Below, piece by piece: positions 24,401-33,700 of a stretch of 64,000 nt of DNA (the first letter of the stretch is position 1; the number at the start of each line of letters is the position of its first letter). The translations under genes and the position numbers were made by a program. Below the pieces are notes generated by a model. It searched no databases, had not been told where the DNA came from, and worked only from the letters and a program-made list of their open reading frames with translations. Origin of the DNA: Mugil cephalus (Eukaryota; Chordata; Actinopteri; Mugiliformes; Mugilidae); contig NC_061788.1 of NCBI RefSeq assembly GCF_022458985.1, positions 1,026,499 to 1,090,498 of the forward strand, written 5' to 3'.

Positions 24401-27400
24401 TTATTGTTATTGTAGTAGAGCATATGTATGATGTCACTTCCTCCCGGGGCCACGCCCACTGACTGTGGGACCAGGACAAACTGGATCATCAGACCAGATT
24501 AAGAACAAGTCGACTCATCAATGATCCATAGAACTAATAACTACCAGATAACAAACGGTCCAACAACACTGACATGTGTCCAGTTCTCCTGATATTTATA
24601 AGGACGTGGAAATACTGATACCAAAGTACGACTTCTAGGTTCTTTATACAACACAACTCCAACGTCTTTGTACGACAGGAAAAGTGAATCAGCTTCAGTT
24701 TCAGTTCATTTCAGGTCTGATAAATGTAGCTCTATAAAAGACGCTGTAGCATTAACAGATATTTACTTTATTATTTTACTTTTATTTATTGTTGGAACTG
24801 AAATATTTACTGTGACTACGACAAAACAACAACATCCACAAACTAATCTGAGTCTCCAGGACGGAACGGAAGTAACTTAAGGTTTGACTTCATTACAGCA
24901 CAGATGAATATTTAGATTAAGTTCTGCTCGATTTATTCTGCTCCTTCTTTTTCCACCAAACTATGGGAACATTTCTGCAGCTTGATTTCTACTCGGATTG
25001 AACCAATGTTTCCTTTTGCTTTGAATATACGTAGTTTGGCTTCGCTGACCATCATCCGGTAACAAGAAGTCGTTCTGAATCATTAATCTGATTATTTAGA
25101 CAAACATCACATCCACTAATTAGACGCAGTAAAACTAAAACCACCTGAAACTATGCGACTCTGGATCTGTGTATTTTGCTCTGGCTCGTTCGGTTCTGGC
25201 TCGTTCTTCGGGTCACGTCCTGATTCTCGTGGTGTCGCCCCCTGCAGGCCAGAGCTGGTCCTCACCGTCCTGGACGGCCTCGATGTTCGAGTCCCTCGAA
25301 ACATCTCCCGCTTCCTGGAGCAGCAACGCCACGCCCACTTCCTGGAATGCCGTTACCATGACGCCCGCAACTTCCTGCAGGTCTGCCTCTTATTGAGAAT
25401 CAATCATATTACATGTGATTGATTACGATGAACATACACTGGATAATAATCTCATTTTATTTGTTGATTTTTACAAACCATTCGACACGATAAGTCACAG
25501 TTTATGATAAAACTGTGGCTTGTTTTGGTTTCTGATGTCACTTTAAGAGGCTCTGTGTGATGGAGCTCGCGGGTCTGTTAGCTTGCTAGCGGGTCTGTTA
25601 GCTTAGCCCACGGCTACATATTTAGGTGTTTTTATTAATACGAATGAAAAACTTCACAGTGACTTAAAGTTTGATGCTGTAGTGGAACAAATAACCAAAA
25701 AATGAACATGTGGCTGATGAGAGATGAGAGATGCAAACAATTAGATTTAATTTCATTTCATTTGGAGGAACAGATCTCATCATGTTAGAGTTAGTTAACT
25801 AACATGTTGTATATGTAACTTGAGACGGGACGGTGGACTTGAGGTTTTGAAACATTAAATAATACTTTCAAAGTAAAACAGTTAAATAATCTGACCCAAG
25901 AAAAAGACAATATATGGAAATACTTTCCTTTAACTGTGTTAATGGTCTGGGCTCCTGTTAAAGTGTTAAAGTGTGATGATAAGATGGATAAATTACTGCA
26001 TGGAAAATGGAAACTTCTCTCCAACAAAGTACTACATCTGGAATAACAAGAATCTCATGATAACAGCAAAGTATGGAAATAAAATAAAAAAATAAAAAAT
26101 AAAATAAGAATAAAATAAAATAACACTGACTGGAGGAAAGTTTGGTTGGTTGGGGATAAGTTTTGTGTGAATAATAAAATGAATAGTAATGAATAATGAA
26201 GGAAGTGAATGAATAAAATTAAAACTCTTCTCTCTCCAGCTTCATCCCGACGACTCGTCTCCATCGGCTCTCGACTTCAGGAGGAAGGCGAAGTCGCTGC
26301 TACAGCTAACGGCTAAGACCCTGGCACAGCTGCACGTGCCCTTCTGGCTCAGCAGTGGCACCTGCCTGGGTATGCTAACATGCTAACCCCTCCCTATCAG
26401 TACATGCTAACCCTATCAGTACATGCTAAGATGCTAACCCCTCCCTGTGAGGACATGCTAAGATGCTAACCCCTCCCTATAAGGACATGCTAACATGCTA
26501 GCCCCTCCGTATAAGGACATGCTAACATGCTAAGCCCTCCCTATGAGTACATGCTAACATGCTAACCCCTCCCTGTGAGGATATGCTAACATGCTAACCC
26601 CGCCCTATAAAAACATGCTAACCCTGTCAGTACATACTAACATGCTAACCCTATCAGTACATGCTAACATGCTAACCCCTCCGTATAAGGACATGCTAAC
26701 CCTATCAGTACATGCTAACCCCTCCCTATAAGGACATGCTAACCCTATCAGTACATGCTAACATGCTAACCCCTCCCTATAAGGACATGCTAACCCTATC
26801 AGTACATGCTAAGATGCTAACCCCGCCCTATAAAGACATGCTAACCCTATAACCCTACTGATAGGGTTAGCTAGGGTTAGCTGATAGGGTTAGCTAAGCC
26901 ATTCCCTCTCGCCCCCTGCAGGCTGGTTCAGGCAGTGCAGCATCATCTCGTACAGTCGTGACGTGGACATCGGTATTTTCGTGGAGGACTTCCGACCCGA
27001 CATCGTGTCTGCGTTCAGAGACGCCGGCCTGTCACTCAAACACAAGTTTGGGAAGGTTAAACTTTGTTTCTTAATGAGTGTAAGTCAGTGTTTTGTTGTT
27101 ATTGGTTTAATCTGTTGCTGTGTTGATCCTGAGCAGGTGGAGGACAGTCTGGAGTTGTCCTTCCTGAGTGAAGACGTCAAACTGGACATTTTCTTCTTCT
27201 ACAAAGACGGAGACGTCTTCTGGAACGGGGGGACGCAGGCGAGGAGCGGCAGAAAGTTCAAGTAAAGGCTGATGTGATGAAAGCGCCATGTTCTTCTTCT
27301 GTGGTGGTTTGTGACGTAGATGCTCTGCTGCAGGTACGTCTTCCCTCGGTTCTCGCTCTGCTGGGCCGAGCTCCTGGAGCTGAAGGTTCGAGTCCCGTGT

Positions 27401-27547
27401 GAGACGCTGGACTACGTCACAGCCAACTACGGCGCCAGCTGGGACGTCCCGGTGAGGAACTGGGACTGGAAGCGGTCGCCTAGCAACGTGCAGGAAAACG
27501 GGGTGTGGCCTGTGGCCGAGTGGGAGGAGCTTATCCAAGTGTATTGA
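21432..27547 (+). CDS. fktn: Fukutin, ribitol-phosphate transferase of dystroglycan glycosylation
   Basis: Golgi type II membrane enzyme that adds ribitol phosphate to the core M3 glycan of alpha-dystroglycan, working with FKRP and ISPD. Ten coding exons: 21432-21536, 22483-22542, 22622-22822, 23270-23416, 24217-24347, 25248-25380, 26240-26369, 26922-27055, 27137-27261, 27334-27547. They sum to 1380 nt, 459 aa (human 461 from memory), and all phases agree. Residues 8-27 are the signal anchor ([20 protein letters not shown]). The LicD-type catalytic domain shows [21 protein letters not shown] with the metal-binding D316/D318, [21 protein letters not shown] and the end [14 protein letters not shown]. 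The 60-nt second exon is inferred from phase and its final Trp. Its acceptor follows an 18-C run. Introns carry several arrays and a MITE. Confidence 0.95.
21619..21872. repeat. 9-bp minisatellite (TCCTGATGG/TCCTGCTGG)
   Basis: About 28 copies with GTCCAGGG interruptions in fktn intron 1. The minus-strand collagen-like reading (GPSGPSGP) is an artefact of the 9-bp period. Confidence 0.95.
22463..22482 (+). promoter_or_regulatory. Acceptor made of an 18-C homopolymer plus AG
   Basis: The pyrimidine tract of fktn coding exon 2 is a run of 18 C directly followed by AG and the exon at 22483. Such a run should vary in length between individuals. Confidence 0.8.
22861..23231. mobile_element. MITE with TA duplication (Tc1/mariner-like)
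   Basis: TA then CGGTGGCCCTGAGG at the left; CCTCAGGGCCACCG then TA at the right, a perfect 11-bp or longer inverted repeat. Subterminal AAATCAGAAAACACAAC is also inverted at the other end. The left half holds three tandem copies of AACACAACGACTATTACTAA. Inside fktn intron 3, 38 bp after the donor. Confidence 0.8.
23486..23820. repeat. 38-39 bp minisatellite with ATTGG
   Basis: Nine nearly identical copies starting GGAACCAGAGCTGTGATTGG in fktn intron 4. Each has an inverted CCAAT box. High identity suggests recent expansion. Confidence 0.95.
24123..24182. repeat. Short CCTGACGTC repeat
   Basis: Six units of CCTGACGTC/CATGACGTC, each a CRE-like TGACGTC word, 35 bp upstream of the fktn exon at 24217. 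Confidence 0.8.
26370..26905. repeat. ACATGCTAACCC minisatellite ending in an inverted segment
   Basis: Irregular 13-30 bp units (ATGCTAACCCCTCCCTATAAGGAC and CTAACCCTATCAGTAC families) fill fktn intron 7 between donor 26370 and the next exon. At about 26850 the motif turns over: CTGATAGGGTTAGC is the reverse complement of the preceding units, making a small hairpin. Confidence 0.9.
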
Positions 27548-27640
27548 AACAGAGCGAATTATCAAAAAGGCCTTTGAAGGCGACTGGACTCATAGATTTA
27601 AAAGATCTAGATTAGATTCAACTTTACACATGTTCAGTGA

Positions 27641-27654
27641 AATAAAGGAATAAA
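27641..27654 (+). promoter_or_regulatory. fktn: fktn polyadenylation signals
   Basis: Two AATAAA hexamers, at 27641 and 27649, about 95-105 bp after the fktn stop codon. Confidence 0.75.
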
Positions 27655-27734
27655 ACTAAATCCACGCTGAATCTTATCTGTCGCCATTCAACATGTTCAG
27701 GTCCAGTCAGAGCTGGAGCAGTGGGACATAAGAG

Positions 27735-27792
27735 GGACGGGACAGGACAGGACAGGACAGGACAGGACAGGACAGGACAGGACGGGACGGAC
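27735..27792. repeat. GGACA pentanucleotide repeat
   Basis: About ten GGACA units downstream of fktn. Confidence 0.9.
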
Positions 27793-27956
27793 ACATGGCA
27801 GCAGCTACAGTCACTGGTTGAGCTACTATGAACATATTGTACGGATGCATTAGATGTTGGTCGACTATAAACAGAACTTAACATAATGACAGATGATGAA
27901 TGAATATAGATGAAGTGAAAATGAACTAAATAATAAGCAGTAGTTTCCTAATGATG

Positions 27957-28590
27957 CAGCGCTGGACAATTCATCGAATCTTGATCGTGATTTCGATTTT
28001 GGCTTCTGGTGATTATAAAAACACTATAATAGAAGAAAAACGATTAATGTGCCGCACGGCGTGTTTGCAAGTTCCTACGCTTTAAAAGCACCATGAACCT
28101 CTGTGGCTGCAGCAGCGTGTGACGTGTGTGGGTCAGTAGTGGGTCAGTAGTGGGTCAGTAATGGATCAGTAGTGGGTCAGTAGTGGATCATAGTGGGTCA
28201 GTGATTGGTAGAAAGCAGCCGGAGCCGTTAGTTAAAACACAGGGAGAACTTCGTCATTTTGGATTCAAACTGTCGGACGTGGAGAAGAAGTTTGTCGCGC
28301 TGTCGTGTCTGAACCTCAAAGCAACACGACAAGTTTATTTAACCATTTAAAGTTCTGCCATAAAGTGTCTATGACAAAATACTAAAGAAGCAAAAGACCC
28401 AAAAAAAGCGCAGCTCAGTCCTCCACTGAGGATCCATGTCCCACCGTCCCAGAGACAGAGACGGAGACCGAGGCTGTGACATTTATGCTATAAAACGTTT
28501 TAGTGGTTCAATAAATATGAATTTTAATAAAAAAAAAAAATTTAAATCAATGAATCGTGATCATTGTTCCCATAATTTTCCAGCCCCAAG
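27957..28590 (+). mobile_element. hAT transposon relic with BED zinc finger remnant
   Basis: Begins CAGCGCTGGACAATTCATCG; the far end has CAATGAATCGTGATCATTGT and TTTTCCAGCCCC, a degenerate inverted copy. The interior translates near 28330 to LFNHLKFCHKVS, the HLxxCH end of a BED finger as in ZBED-type hAT transposases, and nearby KKQKTQKK-like sequence. Heavily decayed and internally deleted. Confidence 0.5.
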
Positions 28591-28667
28591 TGTAATATTC
28601 ACTATGTTCTACAGGTTGTTTGACCCTTTACGAGGATCTCAGGCCACATTAGACCCTGATTAGACGT

Positions 28668-28805
28668 TTCCTTGTTCTTCTTCATGGTTCCTAATAAACC
28701 AGTTCAGAGGGAACCTTGTTCTTCTTCATGGTTCCTGATAAACCAGTTCAGAGGGGACCTTGTTCTTCTTCATGGTTCCTGATAAACCAGGTCAGAGGGG
28801 GGACC
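28668..28805. repeat. Three copies of an about 44-bp unit
   Basis: CTTGTTCTTCTTCATGGTTC plus CTGATAAACCAGTTCAGAGG, three times in tandem, between fktn and ufc1. Confidence 0.85.
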
Positions 28806-29039
28806 TTGTAGACCACATTAGACCCTGATTAGACCTGAGGATGTTTCCTGGATCTTCTCTGATTGGCTCAATGAAAACCACATGACACTAAACCTCACTG
28901 AGAGGAACCAGGAACCACGTTACCACATGTGGTTCCTGGTTCTAGATGGAGGGTTGAAGAACCTTTTGGATCAGACCTGGATGAACCTTGTCATAAATGT
29001 GATAAAATAAAGAGCTTGTCTTGTTTTTGTGAGTGAGAA

Positions 29040-29045
29040 TTTATT
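29040..29045 (-). promoter_or_regulatory. ufc1: ufc1 polyadenylation signal
   Basis: TTTATT on the plus strand (AATAAA for ufc1), about 160 bp after its stop codon. Confidence 0.55.
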
Positions 29046-29205
29046 TATATTTCTTCTTTACTCTCATTGGTCCGTTAGAACAAACAGGAAGTGGTGCAGC
29101 TTGTTTACTCGTGGTGCATCATGGGAGAAGTCCCTGTTTGTAGTCCAGTCTGTGAATGCACTAACGTGACGTCACCACACAGTCTCGTTGACACGCCAGA
29201 TGACG

Positions 29206-29721
29206 TCACTCGGCCGTCGCCTCGCGCTGCCGCTCCTTGTGGCTCACAAGCCCCTTACCGACCAGGTCCGGGACCTCCACCGCGAGCCACGGACCCAGAC
29301 CGAGCGCCATCAGGTGCGCGAGCCCGAACCGGGGAGCATTCCGGGCCCAGAGCGGCGCGAAGTGGTCCGTGAGGCAGATCCTCCCGCCCCGGTACATCTT
29401 CGCCGTCTTCCCGTCCAGCTCTGGTATCGCCACCTCGGGGGCGGTGTCCGGGTACGTCACCGGGATGTCGAACTCCAACCGGAACTCGTAGCGCAGCAGC
29501 TCGTGGATGAACCAGCACGTCCCGGTCCAGCGCGTGCCGTCCGCGTTGGACTCGAGGCGGAACCAGTCGTTATCTGCCGCCTTGTTCTGCTCCACGAACC
29601 GGATCAGGGCCTGGTACTCCTCCTTCAGTCGCACCGGCCACCGCTCGCGGTCCCGCGGCCCCGCATGCGTCTTCAGCAGCGGGATCTGGGACACCGCGCG
29701 ACGCGTCGCCTCGTCCGCCAT
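29206..29721 (-). CDS. ufc1: UFM1-conjugating enzyme 1 (E2), intronless
   Basis: Cytosolic E2 that accepts UFM1 from UBA5 and passes it to UFL1-directed targets, used in ER homeostasis and ribosome ufmylation. One uninterrupted ORF of 171 aa; human is 167 from memory. It starts [17 protein letters not shown] and shows the E2 fold region [13 protein letters not shown], the [14 protein letters not shown] stretch and catalytic C116 in [11 protein letters not shown], followed by PLWARN and [20 protein letters not shown]. Start chosen because it matches the family start, with CCGGAAG boxes upstream. Codons are very GC-rich. Mammalian UFC1, as I recall, has several introns, so this copy has lost them or is a replacement retrocopy. 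No oligo-A tail or target duplication is visible. The ORF is intact and appears functional. Confidence 0.95.
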   Translation of the reverse strand: MADEATRRAVSQIPLLKTHAGPRDRERWPVRLKEEYQALIRFVEQNKAADNDWFRLESNADGTRWTGTCWFIHELLRYEFRLEFDIPVTYPDTAPEVAIPELDGKTAKMYRGGRICLTDHFAPLWARNAPRFGLAHLMALGLGPWLAVEVPDLVGKGLVSHKERQREATAE

Positions 29722-30781
29722 TTTGCATTTGAAACACTTCCGCACAGATCGCGCTACGTCGGATGACGCTGACTTCCGGTCTGCCGCTGACTTCCGGTCT
29801 GCCGCTGACCAGTCACTTCCGGACGGGATTTTCAAAGCAAAAAGGGTCCAACTCATTCTAGTTAAGTTTGATCTCAAGGAACCGGACCAGTAACACAACA
29901 GAATAATAACCTTTAAATAAACAACTCCGGATTTTTAACATTTGTTTTAGTCAAAGAAGAACAAGGAGATTAATAAAGTATCATTTAAATATTCTGTCCA
30001 CTTCTCCGACTAAAACAGTGGAGAAATTAGGACGAGAAGTTGTGGTCGAAATGTTGCAGTCCTCCATGTAATTTCCATACTGATTTCATGCTGATTTCAT
30101 GCTGAATTCATGCTGATGTTGAACTCCACATACTCCTCAGCACCTCAGCCAGTGACGCTGAGACTGAATAAGTGATCAGGAAGCTCGGTCACTGGCTGCA
30201 GACAGTGGAGGTAAAGAGACACTAAACAAACCCCGACCACCCTCTCCACCACATGACAGACACACAACAGAGCTGCTTCTCCAAGAGGGAGCAAAACTAA
30301 AATGAGGATGTCAGTTCCTTGCCTTTTATTTATTTGGTCCTTTTACAGTTTTGTAAAATATTCTCATTTCACTGGTGTTTACTGGGTTTCCTTTGAGACC
30401 ATTTGCATTTATGGATGTAAAACTTTTAGAGTAAAAGATCATTTTCTGGAGGCCTCGTCCCTCTTTATATTTTTTCTTTACTTTTTTGTAATGTTTCCAT
30501 CATTTATATTATTGTTTCTTTCCAACTGTGACACGGATAAAATAAACGGGGCTGCTGTAGTTGCCGCTATCTGCCTGTAGGTGGCGGTCGTTCACGTCGC
30601 TGCTGTTTCTGAGCAGCAGGAGAAGAAGAAGGAGACAATAGACGCAGTCGCTGTTTTTCTCTTCGCTGCCGCTTTCCGATGTTTTCACATTTTTACAGTT
30701 TCCTTTGAGAAAAATAAACAAAAACGTTGTCACCTACAGTGTTACCTGCGCGCGAGGCAGGAGCACGTCACAGCGGGGAAG
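29722..30781. promoter_or_regulatory. Head-to-head ufc1/ythdc1 promoter region
   Basis: The two genes diverge from a 1.06-kb gap. Near ufc1 there are three ACTTCCGG (ETS/GABP-type) sites at 29772, 29790 and 29815, two of them in an 18-bp tandem duplication. Near ythdc1 lies TGTAGGTGGCGGTCGTTCAC (about 30577) and AGAAGAAGAAGGAG (about 30621), then GGGAAGATGGCGGCC across the ythdc1 start. The middle (29.9-30.5 kb) shows nothing recognisable. Confidence 0.6.
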
Positions 30782-33700
30782 ATGGCGGCCGACCGGCGCG
30801 AGGACAAAGGTGAGGCTGCCTGTTAGCATTAGCATGTGTGTTGTTTCGTGTTTGAGCTACGGGTCCGTCAGTTTAGGATGATCGGTCCTTCTAGTTTACT
30901 ACTAGTGACCCGTTAACCTGTCGGTTAGCTGCGCCCATTAGCCTGTTAGCTGCGCCCATTAGCCTGTTAGCTGCGCCCATTAGCTTGTTAGCTATGCCCA
31001 TTAGCCTGTTAGTTGCCGCTAACAGCGTAACCAGACTCCATTCATAAATCTCCGCTTTCTGAGATCTGGACACGAACCGCTTTCCTGCCAACACTTCCAC
31101 GGTCTGTGGAACAGACGGAGATTTTCTGGGATCGTACGGCCTTAAAGTCATGACAGTGAAATATGTTTAATATTAATAATTTAAGTTTGTAAACCACACG
31201 CACACGGAATCGCGCACTGAGGCGTGTGCGCGTGCGCGTGACCGTGCGCCCATGCACTTCCAGGACTTACCTGGTCCCGTTTGTCACCCAGGACCGGATT
31301 CAGTTGTAGGTGGCAGACTTCACTTTATACAAGAAATACATACATACTCATGGTGTTTTCTGCGAGGATCTGTTTGGAGACTTCACTCCAAAAAAAAAGA
31401 ATTATTGCCTTAATTGGACTCTAATAGGAGAAGTTAAGTGCATGTAAACACGTTACTACGACTACAATCTCAGTTCTCCTTCTCCAATCAAGACGCCCAG
31501 ATAATGAAAGAAGTAATTGGAATTTTTCCTCCATAAACTCTGAGCTGGCGTGTGACCCCTGAACAGAAACATCCAAGAAAGCCGGTTGTAGAGGAAGGTA
31601 AACAGAGCCAGTAGAGGAACCGTCTGAGGGACAGCGCCATCTATCTGCACCACAAGTAGCTCCACGTTACTACCAGATTAACAAAGCTGAACTATTTTCC
31701 ATCTGGTTGGTGTTTAAATGCCGGTGTGCTGCATGAATGACTCTTGTTTTATTGAAAAGACACGTATCGCCCCCTAGTGTGGAGGAGGAGAACATGTTCG
31801 GTTATTTTATGTCTCCGCTGCCTGTAAACTGGGACAAGGACGCACTCAGAAAGAATTTCAAGCATCAAGCGTGTAGGAGACATGTTGTAGGAGACATGCA
31901 GGAGACGTGTAGGAGACGTGTTGTAGGAGACGTGTTGAGACGTGTAGGAGACGTGTTGTAGGAGACGTGTTGTAGGAGACGTGCAGGAGACGTGTTGTAG
32001 GAGACGTGTTGTAGGAGACATGTTGAGACGTGCAGGAGACGTGTAGAGACGTGTAGGAGACGTGTAGGAGACGTGCAGGAGACGTGTAGGAGACGTGTTG
32101 TAGGAGACGTGTCGGAGACATGTAGGAGACGTGTAGGAGACGTGTTGTAGGAGACGTGCAGGAGATGTGTAGGAGACGTGCAGGAGACGTGTTGTAGGAG
32201 ACGTGCAGGAGATGTGTAGGAGACGTGCAGGAGACGTGTAGGAGACGTGCAGGAGACGCGCAGGAGACGTGCAGGAGACGCGCAGGAGACGTGCAGGAGA
32301 CGTGTCGGAGACGTGTTGTAGGAGACGTGTTGTAGGAGACGTGTTGTAGGAGACGTGTTGTAGGAGACGTGTTGTAGGAGACGTGTAGGAGACGTGCAGG
32401 AGACGTGCAGGAGACGTGTAGGAGACGTGCAGGAGACGTGTAGGAGACGGATGACGGGAGAAATAGTGTTGGCAGGAACTGACTTCGTACCTGATTCACG
32501 ACGCTGTGCGTCCAGGTTAATTCTGGATTGTGTCCATTAACGAATCCACTAAAAACAGGAAGGAGCTGATCTCGTTGGGATGAATCCTGTTTGTTTCAGA
32601 GGGAGAACTCAGCGTTCTGGAGGATCTGTTGACAGAAGCTCCAGACCAGGACGACGAACTCTACAACCCCGAGACGGAGCGCGACATCAGCGACAAGAAA
32701 GGTGAAACAACAAGTACTTCTACTGGTACCACAAGTACTAGTACCACTGGTATTGCAGGAAGTAGTTCTGGATCCGCTGGTACTTTAAACCCTGGTTTCT
32801 GTCTGACAGGAACGAAGAGGAAAAGTGAGCGCTCGGACAGCCAGGACCTGAAGAGGCTCCGCCCCTCTACAGGCCACACCCCCTCCAGATCATCCTCCAC
32901 CAATAAGAGAGCGCCGGGGCCCTCAGCAACATCTTCTAAGAAGTTATCGAGCCCTCGCAGCCGCCATGTTGCCTCCACCTACCGCCACGAGTACTACGAT
33001 GAAAGAAAGGGACGGAGGCCAACCAGGGGGGACACCAGGCCCCGCAGAGGAGAGGACGTCCACCGGAGGGAGTCCCAGAGAGGCCTGGAGGGCCTCAGCC
33101 AGGTACGAGGACGGATACTGGTAGTACTGCTAGTAGTACTACTGGTACTAGGACTGAGACTGGTAGTACTGCTAGTAGTACTACTGGTACTAGGACGGAT
33201 ACTGGTAGTACTTCTAGTAGTACTACTGGTACTAGGACTGATACTGGTAGTACTTCTAGTAGTACTACTGGTACTAGGACGGATACTGGTAGTACTTCTA
33301 GTAGTACTACTGTTACTAGGACGGATACTGGTAGTACTTCTAGTGGTACTACTGGTACTAGGACGGATGCTGGTAGTACTGCTAGTAGTACTACTGGTAC
33401 TAGGACTGATACTGGTAGTACTGCTAGTAGTACTACTGGTACTAGGACTGATACTGGTAGTACTTCTAGTAGTACTACTGGTACTAGGACTGATCCTGCT
33501 GATACTCACTTTAATTTGATCTCATGTTATTTTGTCTTTTGTGTGTTTACTTTCATATGAAACGAAGCTACGGTGAAAAAGTAATTTCCCATTAAAGTCA
33601 TTAAAGTCTAAATCATCTCGTCTCTGTTGTCAGAAGTTGAGGCGTGATGAACGTCCAAGCCCCGCCCCCCGCGAGGAGGCCGACCAATCTGAGGATGAGG

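Noticed and set aside
26860-26900. Telomere-like TAGGGTTAG words
   Set aside because: Not a TTAGGG array; they are the inverse of the local CTAACCCTATCAG minisatellite.
29188-29898. Several overlapping ORFs on both strands over ufc1
   Set aside because: GC-rich shadow frames of the ufc1 coding sequence; only the frame with [11 protein letters not shown] is supported.
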